Of a stretch of 64,000 bases of DNA, positions 34,725-43,318 are shown piece after piece; positions within the stretch are counted from its first letter, which is position 1, and the number at the start of each line of letters is the position of its first letter. The translations under genes and the position numbers were made by a program. Location: positions 42,724-106,723 of the forward strand of contig CANQWM010000008.1 of assembly GCA_947627535.1 (NCBI GenBank). The letters run 5' to 3'. Source of the stretch: an uncultured Acetatifactor sp. Lineage in GTDB: Bacteria > Bacillota > Clostridia > Lachnospirales > Lachnospiraceae. The notes beneath the pieces were generated by a model that saw only the letters and a list, made by a program, of their open reading frames with translations, did not search any database and was not told the origin of the DNA.

Positions 34725-35597
34725 ATGGAACAGCAGGATATAAAGGAACAGAACAAAACAGCGGACAGCAAAACGCCGGGCAGCAAAACCGCGTTTAACG
34801 GGACGAAGGAGTATGTGGCCAGCGAGGAGTTGATGGCCAGCGTGAACATAGCCATTGCGCTGAAAAAGCCGCTTCTGATCAAGGGGGAGCCGGGCACCGG
34901 AAAGACCATGCTGGCAGAAGCTGTGGCAAAGGCGTTGGGAAAGAAACTCATCATTTGGAATATCAAATCCACCACAAAAGCCCAGGAGGGTCTGTACGTC
35001 TACGATACGATCCAGCGTCTCTACGACGGTCAGTTTGGGGAGGAAGGCGTGAATGACATCGCCCGCTATATCAAGCTGGGAAAGCTGGGGGAAGCCTTTG
35101 ACAGTGAGGAACAGGTGGTACTGCTCATTGACGAGATCGACAAGGCGGATCTGGAATTTCCCAACGATCTGCTCTGGGAACTGGACCAGATGGAGTTTTA
35201 TATCAACGAGACGAAGCGCACCGTAAAGGCAAAGCAGCGTCCTATTGTGATCATTACCTCCAACGCGGAGAAGGAACTGCCAGATGCGTTCCTGCGCCGC
35301 TGCATTTTCCATTATATTGATTTCCCCTCGCCGGAGCTGATGGAAGAGATCGTGCGGGTCCATTTTCCTAATGTGGAGGACAACCTGTTAAAGAATGCCA
35401 TGGAGGTATTCTATAACATCCGCGCCATCCGCGATATCCGGAAAAAACCCAGCACCTCGGAGCTGATCGACTGGATCAACGCGCTGCAGGTAGGCGGCAT
35501 TTCCGCCGATGAGATCCGGGCGAAGCTCCCCTTTGTGGGCGTGGTGGTGAAAAAGGACGAGGATCTGGAGCTGGTGCGGCACGACGTAAATCTGTAA
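34725..35597 (+). CDS. MoxR-type AAA+ ATPase
   Basis: 290 residues. Walker A is LIKGEPGTGKTMLAEAVAKA, Walker B VVLLIDEIDKADLEF, sensor 1 IVIITSNAEKELPDAFLRR with the arginine finger region. MoxR ATPases act as chaperones for metal-centre or complex assembly together with VWA proteins; the next gene is such a VWA protein. GTGGGG before ATG 34725 and the promoter position favour this start. Confidence 0.93.
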   Translation: MEQQDIKEQNKTADSKTPGSKTAFNGTKEYVASEELMASVNIAIALKKPLLIKGEPGTGKTMLAEAVAKALGKKLIIWNIKSTTKAQEGLYVYDTIQRLYDGQFGEEGVNDIARYIKLGKLGEAFDSEEQVVLLIDEIDKADLEFPNDLLWELDQMEFYINETKRTVKAKQRPIVIITSNAEKELPDAFLRRCIFHYIDFPSPELMEEIVRVHFPNVEDNLLKNAMEVFYNIRAIRDIRKKPSTSELIDWINALQVGGISADEIRAKLPFVGVVVKKDEDLELVRHDVNL

Positions 35598-35667
35598 AAA
35601 CGTCAAAGACGGCAGGATGATCTGACGGAGGGGAAAACATCCGCGCCAGGGAGGGATCGGACCGGAA

Positions 35668-36870
35668 ATGTTCACGAAATTTTTTGAAGCCTTAAGAGAA
35701 AAAGGACTGCATGTGACGCTGGGGGAGTTTCTGACCCTGCAGGAAGCTCTGGACAAGGGACTCTGCGGCAGTTCCTTGACGCAGTTTTATTATGTGGCCC
35801 GGATGATCCTTGTAAAGAGCGAGACGGATTTTGATAAATATGACATGGCCTTTGAGGAATGTTTTAAACCGGCTCAGAAGGAGACGGAAGTGGGCAAGGA
35901 GATGCTGAGATGGCTGGATAAGTCGGATATGCTGGAACTGGCCCACGAAGAGGCCAGGGCCCATCTGAACCAGATGGAGGATCTGCAGATCGACAAGGAG
36001 GACGTGGAGGAGACCTTTAAGCAGCGTCTGAAGGACCAGAACGAAGAGCATAACGGCGGCAGCTTCTGGATCGGCACCATGGGAAAGACCTCTTTCGGAA
36101 ATATGGGAGGAAACGTGGGTGGCGTCCGGGTGGGCGGCCAGACCGGCTACCAGTCCGCTTTTTCTGTGGTGGGCGCCAGAAAATACCGGGATTTCCGGGA
36201 CGACCGGGTATTGGACAACCGGCAGTTCCAGATGGCCTTCCGCAAGCTCCGGCAGTTTTCCAGCAGGCTGGATATTCCGGAGACGGAGCTTGACATAAAC
36301 GGCACGGTGGACAAGACCTGCAACAACGGAGGCTGTCTGCAGATCGTCATGCAGAAGCCCCGGAAGAACGCGGTAAAGCTTCTTCTGCTCATGGATTCCG
36401 GCGGCACCATGATACCCTTCAGCAGTCTTCTGAACGACCTGTTTCAGGCGGTGCACAAATCCAATCACTACAGGGATGTAAAGACCTATTATTTTCATAA
36501 TTGCATCTACAGCAAGCTCTATAAGACGCCGGAATGTGAAAATGGCGACTGGGTGGACACGGAGTGGATGTTCCGGAATGTGGACAGCGACTATAAAGTG
36601 CTCATCGTGGGGGACGCCGCCATGGCGCCGGAGGAACTGTATTCCGACACGGGAAATTACCGGGGGCCTAACGGCGGCCTCTCCGGTTATGAGTGGCTGA
36701 AACTGGTGAAAAGAAAGTATAAGAAGGTGGTCTGGCTGAATCCCAAGATGGCGCCGGGACGGGCGCCCTGGCGGGAAGCGGAGACTGCTATCAAGGAAAT
36801 GTTCCCCATGTATAAGCTCACGGTGGACGGCCTGAACCGGGCCATGGTGAAATTGATGGCAAATAAATAA
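35668..36870 (+). CDS. CoxE-like VWA domain protein
   Basis: 400 residues. The N-terminal half is helical with a Gly-rich linker (GKTSFGNMGGNVGGVRVGG); the C-terminal half is a VWA-type domain with LLLLMDSGGTMIPF, YYFHNCIYSKLYK, VLIVGDAAMAPEELY and VWLNPKMAPGRAPW. The metal-site motif is DSGGT rather than DxSxS, which I believe is usual in this CoxE-like subfamily. It follows a MoxR ATPase by 70 bp, the standard pair. The client protein is not apparent. Confidence 0.9.
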   Translation: MFTKFFEALREKGLHVTLGEFLTLQEALDKGLCGSSLTQFYYVARMILVKSETDFDKYDMAFEECFKPAQKETEVGKEMLRWLDKSDMLELAHEEARAHLNQMEDLQIDKEDVEETFKQRLKDQNEEHNGGSFWIGTMGKTSFGNMGGNVGGVRVGGQTGYQSAFSVVGARKYRDFRDDRVLDNRQFQMAFRKLRQFSSRLDIPETELDINGTVDKTCNNGGCLQIVMQKPRKNAVKLLLLMDSGGTMIPFSSLLNDLFQAVHKSNHYRDVKTYYFHNCIYSKLYKTPECENGDWVDTEWMFRNVDSDYKVLIVGDAAMAPEELYSDTGNYRGPNGGLSGYEWLKLVKRKYKKVVWLNPKMAPGRAPWREAETAIKEMFPMYKLTVDGLNRAMVKLMANK

Positions 36871-36909
36871 AAAGAGAGCTGCCGTACCGGCGGCAAAGGC
36901 TCAAAAAGG

Positions 36910-37446
36910 ACAGTTCGAAATGTTTTAGTTCGGGCAAACTACAGTAATATAAAGAAAGGCGTATACGAAACGACAGAGTATCTGGAACTGTTTTTGAGAA
37001 ATCTGCTTTTGAATGAAAAAAATGAACTCCGCAATCGTTCTATGCATATCAGTCGGGAATATAGCTATAGTCCGGTAAAAAAAGCGGACATTCAAACGCG
37101 TGAATCGAACATCCGATATGGAAAATCGGATATTGAAAACATAAAACCGGACATTATGGTAAAAGAATCGTCTTTTTATAGTGTAGAACCGGACATTGAA
37201 CGCAAAAAAACGGACATTCACAGGCGGCTGACGGATCACACAGAGATATTCTTTGAAAAGACGATTGATCATATTATGACTTTATATGAAAAATATGGAC
37301 AGGATCTGTTCTTTGGCAGATCCTGCGTGGAAGAGATTACCGGATTAAAATCCTCCAGGGCATCGGAACTGTTGAAGCTAATGCTGGAGAGCGGTATCAT
37401 TGCGCCCGTGAAGGGGCATGGAAAGGGGAAATATCATTTTACATAA
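36910..37446 (+). pseudogene. 5'-truncated Fic-family protein remnant
   Basis: From 36910 an open frame encodes VLVRANYSNIKKGVYETTEY, then LELFLRNLLLNEKNELRNR, which is the usual C-terminal third of Fic-domain proteins, ending in a winged-helix segment (SCVEEITGLKSSRASELLKL). The catalytic Fic motif HxFxxGNGR and everything N-terminal are missing. The only start in the conserved part is a TTG at 36994 without a good ribosome-binding site. Between the two conserved parts are degenerate KxDI repeats. Base composition is AT-rich compared with the CoxE gene before it. Confidence 0.75.
37084..37226 (+). repeat. Degenerate KxDI-encoding repeats in the Fic remnant
   Basis: Six imperfect copies of CGGACATT-like units, 15-45 bp apart, encoding KADIQ, ESNIR, KSDIE, KPDIM, EPDIE and KTDIH. 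They form a linker of repeated KxDI steps. Confidence 0.7.
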
Positions 37447-37470
37447 TTGATGTAGAAATGGTGTAGGCGG

Positions 37471-37676
37471 GATACTCTTTCACGGGGGAGGTGCAGAGCA
37501 TGTGTAACTTGAGTATGGGCGTTTTAAATAAAGGCAAGATGGAACAGGCCAAAGAGACAGCGTATGAACTTCGAGATATGGGATTGCCGGATGAAAAAAT
37601 TGCACGGGCAGTCAAAGTCAACATGGATACTTTGCAGAAATGGTTTGCGGAGCGTGAAGAGATGCTTGTAAAGTAA
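37471..37676 (+). pseudogene. Internally deleted remnant of an Rpn/PD-(D/E)XK-type gene
   Basis: GATACTCTTTCACGG (37471-37485) matches 38893-38907 of the intact gene downstream, then from 37487 the sequence jumps to the equivalent of 39119, an internal deletion of about 210 bp. The rest encodes a 61-residue C-terminal piece (QSMCNLSMGVLNKGKMEQAK ... WFAEREEMLVK) nearly identical to the intact gene's tail at both ends but divergent in the middle. The 5' part with the nuclease motif is absent. Could still make a small helix-turn-helix peptide. Confidence 0.75.
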
Positions 37677-37725
37677 CAGGCAGCAAGATATGCAGGAATA
37701 GAATTTAGAAGAACTATATTCATAC

Positions 37726-37986
37726 ATGTCAGAAGTAAAGGCAAGTACCGAAAAAATAATATATGGTCTGTCCTACGATATGCTTAAAATGAAAATATCG
37801 GAAGAAAGAAAAGAACACTTAAAATCATTAAATGTTGTAAGCAACGATGAAAACGCAATATGGCTTATTGATTATTGGTGTGGAAAAGATGTTCGTGGAT
37901 TGATTCAAATGCCGTTTTTAAGACATTGGATCATGCATATAGAAGCAAGTCTGCGTATTAAGAATAAAATACATAAACCACTGTAA
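37726..37986 (+). CDS. Hypothetical protein, 86 residues
   Basis: AT-rich reading frame encoding a charged, helical protein with a central IWLIDYWCGKDVRGLIQ segment. No family was recognised and no strong ribosome-binding site is present. It lies among gene remnants, so it may be a fragment itself. Confidence 0.35.
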   Translation: MSEVKASTEKIIYGLSYDMLKMKISEERKEHLKSLNVVSNDENAIWLIDYWCGKDVRGLIQMPFLRHWIMHIEASLRIKNKIHKPL

Positions 37987-38264
37987 ATTCATGAGAAATT
38001 GGTGTAGACATGGTGTAGATGGAGTAACCAAAGAGCCGAAGATACAGCGGAGCAGTCGGCCGGAACGGGCGGGTTGTTTTTTGCCTGCTTTGTTGCTTTG
38101 TAAGTGTTCACCATATAATAAACATAGAGAAGGAAAGATGCCCCTTAACAGAAACGGCCGCATGAACTTGCTCCATCACATATTGCAAACCGGCCGTGAC
38201 GGTGATAAAATAAAGGAACGGATGTGGAGATGCTTCGTCCGTTTCAAACGAGGAGGGATAGAGC

Positions 38265-39308
38265 ATGGATTCATCCGGACAGGAAGCAACTGGAGATTTT
38301 TCTGAAAAAAAGAAGGCGACGGTATCTGTGCCAAGCGAGCTTGCACAGAATTTAAAAGTGGCCGATGAAAATGCCGCATTTAAGTACGATGAGTCGGCGA
38401 GGAATATTGTGGCTCAGAAGTCGGTTTTGGCATATGTTTTAAAGAGTGCGCTTGACGAGTATGCGGAATACACGGTGCAGGAGATAGCAGAGAGGTTTAT
38501 CGAGGGTGAGCCTGAGTTGAGAAAGGTCGCGGTCCATCAGGACCACCCGGACAGGAAAGACACTCCCGACATGATGAGTGGGGATGACAAGATAGAAGGT
38601 GATCCTACTGCTGATAAGTCACAGAGGGACGGTACAGTTTATTTTGACATCCGTTTCACAGCGGTTCTTCCGTCTGATGGTGGACGGATCGAAATTTTGA
38701 TCAACTGCGAAATTCAAAACCGGGACACGCCGGGTTATCCGATTCCAAAGCGCGGCATTTATTATACGGCCAGAATGATTTCCTCCCAGCGGGGTACAAT
38801 ATTTAATGATCAAGAGTACGGGAAGATTAAGAAATGTGTGAGTATCTGGCTGTGTGAAGATACGGCAGATACCCGCTCCGACACCATCAACAGATACTCT
38901 TTCACGGAGGAATGCCTGAGAGGGAATTTCCAAGAGGAGAAAAAGGACTATGATTTGATGGCGGTTGTAGTGCTGCGGCTGGGGCACAGGGGAGAAGAAA
39001 GTGAGGATAATGCAATCCGGCTTTTGAGCAAGATGTTCTCTACAAATCTCAGCTATGAGGATAAGCTGGACGCGCTGCAGAATGAATTTAAGATTCGTGT
39101 GAACAAGGAAATGAGCGAGGAGGTGCAGAGCATGTGTAACTTGAGTATGGGCGTTTTAAATAAAGGCAAGATGGAACAGGCCAAGGCAATGGCGTATAGA
39201 CTTCGGGAAAAAGGAATGTCATGCGAGGAAATCGCGGATGTGGCTGAAGTCGATTTAGATACAGTCCGAGATTGGTTTGCTGAGCGTGAAGAGATGCTTG
39301 TAAAGTAA
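38265..39308 (+). CDS. Rpn family PD-(D/E)XK nuclease / putative transposase
   Basis: 347 residues. The core VYFDIRFTAVLPSDGGRIEI followed by LINCEIQNRD fits the D...ExQ variant of the PD-(D/E)XK motif of the Rpn/TIGR01784 family, whose members promote RecA-independent recombination in Escherichia coli. The C-terminal 60 residues form a helix-turn-helix-like tail (AMAYRLREKGMSCEEIADVA). AGGAGGG lies 8 bases before ATG 38265. A deleted relative lies 0.6 kb upstream and a terminator downstream. The N-terminal 40 residues are not typical of the family. Confidence 0.8.
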   Translation: MDSSGQEATGDFSEKKKATVSVPSELAQNLKVADENAAFKYDESARNIVAQKSVLAYVLKSALDEYAEYTVQEIAERFIEGEPELRKVAVHQDHPDRKDTPDMMSGDDKIEGDPTADKSQRDGTVYFDIRFTAVLPSDGGRIEILINCEIQNRDTPGYPIPKRGIYYTARMISSQRGTIFNDQEYGKIKKCVSIWLCEDTADTRSDTINRYSFTEECLRGNFQEEKKDYDLMAVVVLRLGHRGEESEDNAIRLLSKMFSTNLSYEDKLDALQNEFKIRVNKEMSEEVQSMCNLSMGVLNKGKMEQAKAMAYRLREKGMSCEEIADVAEVDLDTVRDWFAEREEMLVK

Positions 39309-39353
39309 CAGGCAGCAAGATCATGCAGGAATAGAATAAAGCGGCTTTATAAA

Positions 39354-39382
39354 AGGTGCGTAGAGAACTGCGCACTTTTTTT
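39354..39382 (+). terminator. Rho-independent terminator after the Rpn gene
   Basis: GTGCG/CGCAC stem with a 10-base loop followed by a T7 run (39376-39382). Confidence 0.75.
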
Positions 39383-39389
39383 GCACTGT

Positions 39390-39483
39390 AGGATTGCAGC
39401 AGCCTTTTTACAGCCTGTCTTTTGAGAAGGTATTGACATTTATGCCTTTAATTCATGGAATAGTAAGCATAGAGGACAATGAA
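39390..39483 (+). repeat. 94-bp direct repeat, copy A
   Basis: Matches 41368-41461 over 94 bp without gaps, about 82 identities by eye. It includes CATGGAATAGTAAGCA. In copy A the left arm of the terminator stem seen at copy B is lost. Confidence 0.85.
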
Positions 39484-39599
39484 GGACAGATGGAATAATA
39501 TGAAAACTATTGAAAAATAACCCCAAAATCAGGAATTGACAGTACGAGAAAAAGGGCTTATTATTGATGATAAGAAATGGGTTTTCACCGTACATCTTG

Positions 39600-39804
39600 T
39601 TACGGCTTGCTCGTTTCTTTTTTTATTGCCAGAATGTCATACAGATACTTTCTGCCGCTTTCAGCGTGGTTAATCCCAGTCAATCTGCCGTTTTCCTTTG
39701 AAGTGGATGTCATTGATTAACACTAACTTCTTACCGTCGGCATCGGTTATGATATCTGCTCCCGGGATGCCGGGAGTTCGGCGTATTTTGACATCTATTG
39801 TCAG
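39600..39804 (-). pseudogene. Frameshifted remnant of an unidentified mobile-region protein
   Basis: On the minus strand one frame encodes PGIPGADIITDADGKKLVLI then NDIHFKGKRQIDWD and a stop; immediately after, in the +1 frame, NHAESGRKYLYDILAIKKET appears. Both resemble segments of large nuclease-like proteins common in Lachnospiraceae phage or ICE regions, where they are normally separated, so this looks like a fragment with an internal deletion and frameshift. The family name is not certain. Confidence 0.5.
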
Positions 39805-39946
39805 TCAATGCAGGTCCGTAAAGTGCAATTGTGAACATCGAGGTGAACATCGAAGAGGAAAAATACCGCTTGACAGAAAGGTCCGGGGGGGTAGAATAAG
39901 GACGGCTTGTAAATACAAGCTAAGAAAACGTACAGGAGGAAAGGAT

Positions 39947-40294
39947 ATGCCAATGGAATTGGATATAGTGAGGGGAATGCTGATAGGGGCGCAGAAAGCC
40001 GTGAAAGAGATAAGGCTTCTGCTGCAGGAGAACAAAATCGAGGAGGCGCGGGAAACGGCGGCGAGAAAGATTTTGTGTCTGGTGGATATGTACAAAGAAG
40101 GAGAACTTGAAAAGTACCGCAATACGCCGGATAACCTCAAAAGCGCTCCCAATTCGGAGCGCATGTTGGAAAACGCAGGGAGGATGGAGGCGGTGCTGGA
40201 CCTGTTTAGAAATGAGAACGACGACTGGCGTCCCTGTGAGGAGTGGAATCTGGACGCGGTTGACCAGCTTTTAGAGGAAATCATCAATTCCTAA
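39947..40294 (+). CDS. Hypothetical helical protein, 115 residues
   Basis: Start supported by AGGAGGAAAGG (39934-39944). The product is mostly helical and charged: MELDIVRGMLIGAQKAVKEI at the start, a predicted second helix MLENAGRMEAVLDLFRNEND and a C-terminal LDAVDQLLEEIINS. No family recognised. It lies 63 bp upstream of the DUF6273 lipoprotein and may be cotranscribed with it; both lie between the two 94-bp repeats. Confidence 0.6.
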   Translation: MPMELDIVRGMLIGAQKAVKEIRLLLQENKIEEARETAARKILCLVDMYKEGELEKYRNTPDNLKSAPNSERMLENAGRMEAVLDLFRNENDDWRPCEEWNLDAVDQLLEEIINS

Positions 40295-40357
40295 AAAGAT
40301 CAGGAAGGAATTTACGGGAAAGCTGTTCTTGAACGGATACAAAAAAGGAGGATCATT

Positions 40358-41281
40358 ATGAAAAAGAGGATTTTGGCACTGCTGCTGGCAGTGACAACGG
40401 CATCCATGTTTGCAGGCTGCGGAAAGGATGACGGAGGCCGGGAGAGAGAAAGCCGTGAGGAAAGCAGCTATGAACAGGAAGAGAGCGCTCCGGAGAGCGT
40501 TTCGGAACCGGAAGAACCTGAAGAAGCGCCCCTTCTGACCAGCGCTTATGCGTCGGCAAAGCCCGGCAATGAATTTCAGTTTGGCGCTTATGAGCAGGAC
40601 AACAATCTTTCTGACGGCGCGGAGCCTATCGAATGGGTGGTGCTTGCGAATGAAGGGGACAGGATTTTGGTGTTGAGCAAGTATGTGCTGGTAGGAGAAC
40701 CGGATGAGATTAGGAATGAGGAAATACAGAATGATAAACTCCCGGGTGCAGACTCCACCTACCACAACGCCCAAGTGACTTGGGAAGTAAGCGCTGAGCG
40801 GAAATGGCTGAACAGCATTTTTTACCAGGAAGCATTTTCGGACGAGGAAAGAAACTGTATCCTGCAGTCGGAACTCACAACACCGGACATGGAGGGTACA
40901 GATTCTTGGAGTACTTTTCATTCACTTGGCGGTGCGGACACGACGGATTATCTGTTTTCGTTAAGCTACGAGGAGTTTCAGGAATATGTAGAGCCTCTAA
41001 AGATAGCAAAAGCAGAAGCCACGGCGGCCTGCGTTGTAGATGTGGACGAGGAAACGGGATATGTGTGCTGGCTGCTCCGAACGCCTGGGAAACCGACTAC
41101 CAGCGACGGTTATTCATTCTATTTTGCCTCAATTGCTCCTGAGAGTGGGGATGTATATTATCAAGATGAATATGGTAACACACACATGTGTCAGGGGCGC
41201 GCGGAGGCGCCTGTTGGCCCCAATAGCGATGGTGTGTCCAATTATGGCCTGCGCATGGCTATGTGGCTTAAGGTGGAATAG
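40358..41281 (+). CDS. DUF6273 lipoprotein
   Basis: 307 residues. Signal peptide ending at Cys21 (MFAGC), then a Glu/Ser-rich linker (22-65) and a DUF6273 domain (FGAYEQDNN, IEWVVLANEGDRILVLSKYV, RKWLNSIFYQEAFSDEER, and a C-terminal GLRMAMWLKVE). The domain is very common in Lachnospiraceae surface and phage-like proteins and has a formylglycine-enzyme-like look; its function is unknown. AAGGAGG precedes the start, and a strong terminator follows at 41357. Confidence 0.85.
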   Translation: MKKRILALLLAVTTASMFAGCGKDDGGRERESREESSYEQEESAPESVSEPEEPEEAPLLTSAYASAKPGNEFQFGAYEQDNNLSDGAEPIEWVVLANEGDRILVLSKYVLVGEPDEIRNEEIQNDKLPGADSTYHNAQVTWEVSAERKWLNSIFYQEAFSDEERNCILQSELTTPDMEGTDSWSTFHSLGGADTTDYLFSLSYEEFQEYVEPLKIAKAEATAACVVDVDEETGYVCWLLRTPGKPTTSDGYSFYFASIAPESGDVYYQDEYGNTHMCQGRAEAPVGPNSDGVSNYGLRMAMWLKVE

Positions 41282-41356
41282 AAAAGAAACATTGCATTTG
41301 ACTGACCGTTCAGGAATTGTTCAGGGACCGAAAGGAAAATTTGAAGAAAAAGTCAG

Positions 41357-41387
41357 AAGGCTGCCGCAGGATTGCGGCAGCCTTTTT
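41357..41387 (+). terminator. Rho-independent terminator after the DUF6273 gene
   Basis: AAGGCTGCCGCA and TGCGGCAGCCTT form a perfect 12-bp stem with a GGAT loop and a T5 tract. Its right arm is the beginning of repeat copy B. Confidence 0.92.
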
Positions 41388-41461
41388 GCAGCCTGTCCTT
41401 TGAGAACGCATCGACATTTCTGCCTTTGATCCATGGAATAGTAAGCAGAAAAGACAATGAA
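41368..41461 (+). repeat. 94-bp direct repeat, copy B
   Basis: Ungapped match to 39390-39483. Copies A and B bracket the antisense remnant, the 115-residue gene and the DUF6273 gene. Confidence 0.85.
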
Positions 41462-41463
41462 TA

Positions 41464-41520
41464 AAGGCTGAACTGCAAATGAATGGCTGAAATGGCTGAA
41501 ATGAAGGCTGAACTGCAAAT
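41464..41520 (+). repeat. Short direct repeats upstream of the tyrS promoter
   Basis: AAGGCTGAACTGCAAAT at 41464-41480 and 41504-41520, with ATGGCTGAA twice between them (41483-41491, 41492-41500). Confidence 0.75.
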
Positions 41521-41525
41521 TTGGC

Positions 41526-41554
41526 TTGACATCCGGCGTAAGCGCCTGTATAAT
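41526..41554 (+). promoter_or_regulatory. Consensus sigma-A promoter of the T-box-tyrS unit
   Basis: TTGACA (41526-41531), 17-base spacer, TATAAT (41549-41554): a perfect consensus match. Predicted start near 41561. Confidence 0.93.
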
Positions 41555-41560
41555 TTCAAA

Positions 41561-41882
41561 TCATAATACTTTGGACGCGATGATGGGAAGAAGTACCTTT
41601 GGCTACAGGCTGACAGAGAACTGCCGGACGGTGAGAGGCGTAAAGCAGGGCGGAGGGAAATACATCCCGGAGCAGCGGGTTGAAATGTGCAGGCGTCGTG
41701 GAAACGAAGTCATGGTCCGAATTTACGGAAAAGACACAGAGTAGGCTTTGCCGGTGGCACCGATATCTGCCGGGGTATTGACGGATACCTGCCAAGCCGC
41801 AGGGCGTGAGCGCTGCGGGAAATAAGGTGGTAACACGGGTATGAACAGACTCGTCCTTAGCAGCAAGGATGGGTCTTTTTTT
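41561..41882 (+). promoter_or_regulatory. Tyrosine T-box riboswitch
   Basis: A 320-nt leader. Stem I contains AGAGA-type bulge sequence and the specifier UAC (41661-41663, in GAAATACATC), a tyrosine codon. The T-box consensus is AAGGTGGTAACACGGG (41824-41839). It ends in a terminator, AGACTCGTCCTT paired with AAGGATGGGTCT (41847-41876) plus T6. Uncharged tRNA-Tyr should stabilise the antiterminator and allow tyrS transcription. Confidence 0.93.
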
Positions 41883-42010
41883 GTGTCGGCGGCGGGCCGG
41901 CTGCCTTCTGACATACCCGGCTTGCTGCCGGCGCAGGATACGTTCGATCGTTTGGATGGAGACATCCCGGAAAATCAGGATGCGTGCGATGAAAAAGGAG
42001 GAATGAAAAA

Positions 42011-43261
42011 ATGACGATGACGGTATTTGACGAATTGCGGGAGCGCGGCCTTCTGGCCCAGCTCACGGACGAAGAAGAGATCAGGGAACTGATCAACAAC
42101 GGGAAGGCAGTGTTTTATATCGGCTTTGATCCCACGGCGGACAGCCTTCATGTGGGACATTTTATGGCGCTGTGCCTGATGAAGCGGCTGCAGATGGCGG
42201 GGAATAAGCCTATCGCCCTGATCGGGGGAGGAACGGCTATGATCGGCGATCCTTCCGGCAGGAGCGATCTGCGCACCATGATGACGACGGAGATGATCGA
42301 TCATAACTGCGAGTGCTTTAAAAAGCAAATGAGTCGTTTTATCGAATTTGGCGAAGGCAGGAACGACGAGGATCATTCCAAGGCGATCATGGTGAACAAT
42401 GCGGATTGGCTGCGGGGCCTGAATTATATTGAATTTATCCGGGACATCGGCGTGCACTTTTCCGTGAACCGGATGCTGACCGCGGAGTGCTACAGACAGC
42501 GCATGGAGAAGGGCTTGAGCTTTCTGGAGTTTAACTACATGATTATGCAGAGCTACGACTTTTTACAGCTGTATGAGAAGTACGGATGCAATATGCAGTT
42601 CGGCGGCGACGACCAGTGGAGCAATATGCTGGGCGGCACGGAGCTGATCCGGAGAAAGCTTGGGAAAGACGCTTACGCCATGACCATCACCCTGCTCCTG
42701 AACTCCGAGGGAAAGAAGATGGGGAAGACCCAGAAGGGCGCCGTATGGCTGGATCCGCAGAAGACCTCTCCCTACGAGTTTTATCAATATTGGCGGAACG
42801 TGGCGGACGCGGATGTGATAAAGTGCCTGAAGATGCTGACCTTCCTGCCGTTGGAGCAGATAAAGGAGATGGAGAGCTGGGAGGGCAGCCAGTTAAATCA
42901 GGCCAAGGAGATCCTTGCCTACGAGCTGACCCAGCTGGTGCACGGAACGGAGGAAGCCGAAAAAGCGCAGGAGAGCGCCCGCGCGCTGTTCGCCGGAGGC
43001 GGGAACGCGGCGGATATGCCTGTCTGTGAGCTGACGGAGACGGACTTTACGGACGGGAAGATCGATATTCTCGGCGTGCTGGTAAAGGCGGGGCTCACCG
43101 CGTCCCGGTCGGAGGCCAGACGGGCCGTGGAGCAGGGCGGCGTCACCGTGGAGGGCGAGAAAGTCACAGATATCAAGACGTCCTACGAGCCTTCGCAGTT
43201 TGCAGACGGTATCGTGGTGAAGCGGGGAAAGAAGAGTTTTAAGAGAGTTGTTTTGGCTTGA
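42011..43261 (+). CDS. tyrS: Tyrosyl-tRNA synthetase
   Basis: 416-residue class I enzyme charging tRNA-Tyr. HIGH motif HVGH (in [11 protein letters not shown]), tyrosine pocket [22 protein letters not shown], the KMSKS equivalent KKMGKTQKG, and a C-terminal S4 RNA-binding domain ([20 protein letters not shown]). AGGAGG precedes the start by 8 bases. Controlled by the upstream tyrosine T-box. A new consensus promoter overlaps its stop codon. Confidence 0.98.
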   Translation: MTMTVFDELRERGLLAQLTDEEEIRELINNGKAVFYIGFDPTADSLHVGHFMALCLMKRLQMAGNKPIALIGGGTAMIGDPSGRSDLRTMMTTEMIDHNCECFKKQMSRFIEFGEGRNDEDHSKAIMVNNADWLRGLNYIEFIRDIGVHFSVNRMLTAECYRQRMEKGLSFLEFNYMIMQSYDFLQLYEKYGCNMQFGGDDQWSNMLGGTELIRRKLGKDAYAMTITLLLNSEGKKMGKTQKGAVWLDPQKTSPYEFYQYWRNVADADVIKCLKMLTFLPLEQIKEMESWEGSQLNQAKEILAYELTQLVHGTEEAEKAQESARALFAGGGNAADMPVCELTETDFTDGKIDILGVLVKAGLTASRSEARRAVEQGGVTVEGEKVTDIKTSYEPSQFADGIVVKRGKKSFKRVVLA

Positions 43262-43285
43262 CAGAGCGATCCGGGGGGGTATAAT
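43258..43285 (+). promoter_or_regulatory. Consensus promoter overlapping the tyrS stop
   Basis: TTGACA (43258-43263), 16-base spacer with a G7 run, TATAAT (43280-43285). Drives the 190-residue membrane protein gene. Confidence 0.85.
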
Positions 43286-43318
43286 ACCATAAAAACAAGC
43301 CAAAGGAGCGCAAAGACT

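Larger units (their letters stand above)
39309..39946. other. Gene-poor spacer with repeat copy, terminator and antisense remnant
   Basis: After the Rpn gene this 638-bp stretch holds a terminator (39354-39382), one copy of a 94-bp repeat (39390-39483), and a decayed minus-strand coding fragment (39600-39804). A segment near 39850-39881 resembles the region upstream of the Rpn gene (about 38131-38162), sharing CTTRACAGAAA. Confidence 0.6.

Noticed and set aside
37084..37226. Possible CRISPR array
   Set aside because: Units are only about 8 bp, irregularly spaced and in frame within a coding sequence encoding KxDI steps; no cas genes nearby.
41585..41600. UAC in GAAGTACC as T-box specifier
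   Set aside because: It is on the 5' side of Stem I; the specifier should lie on the 3' side, where UAC at 41661-41663 fits.
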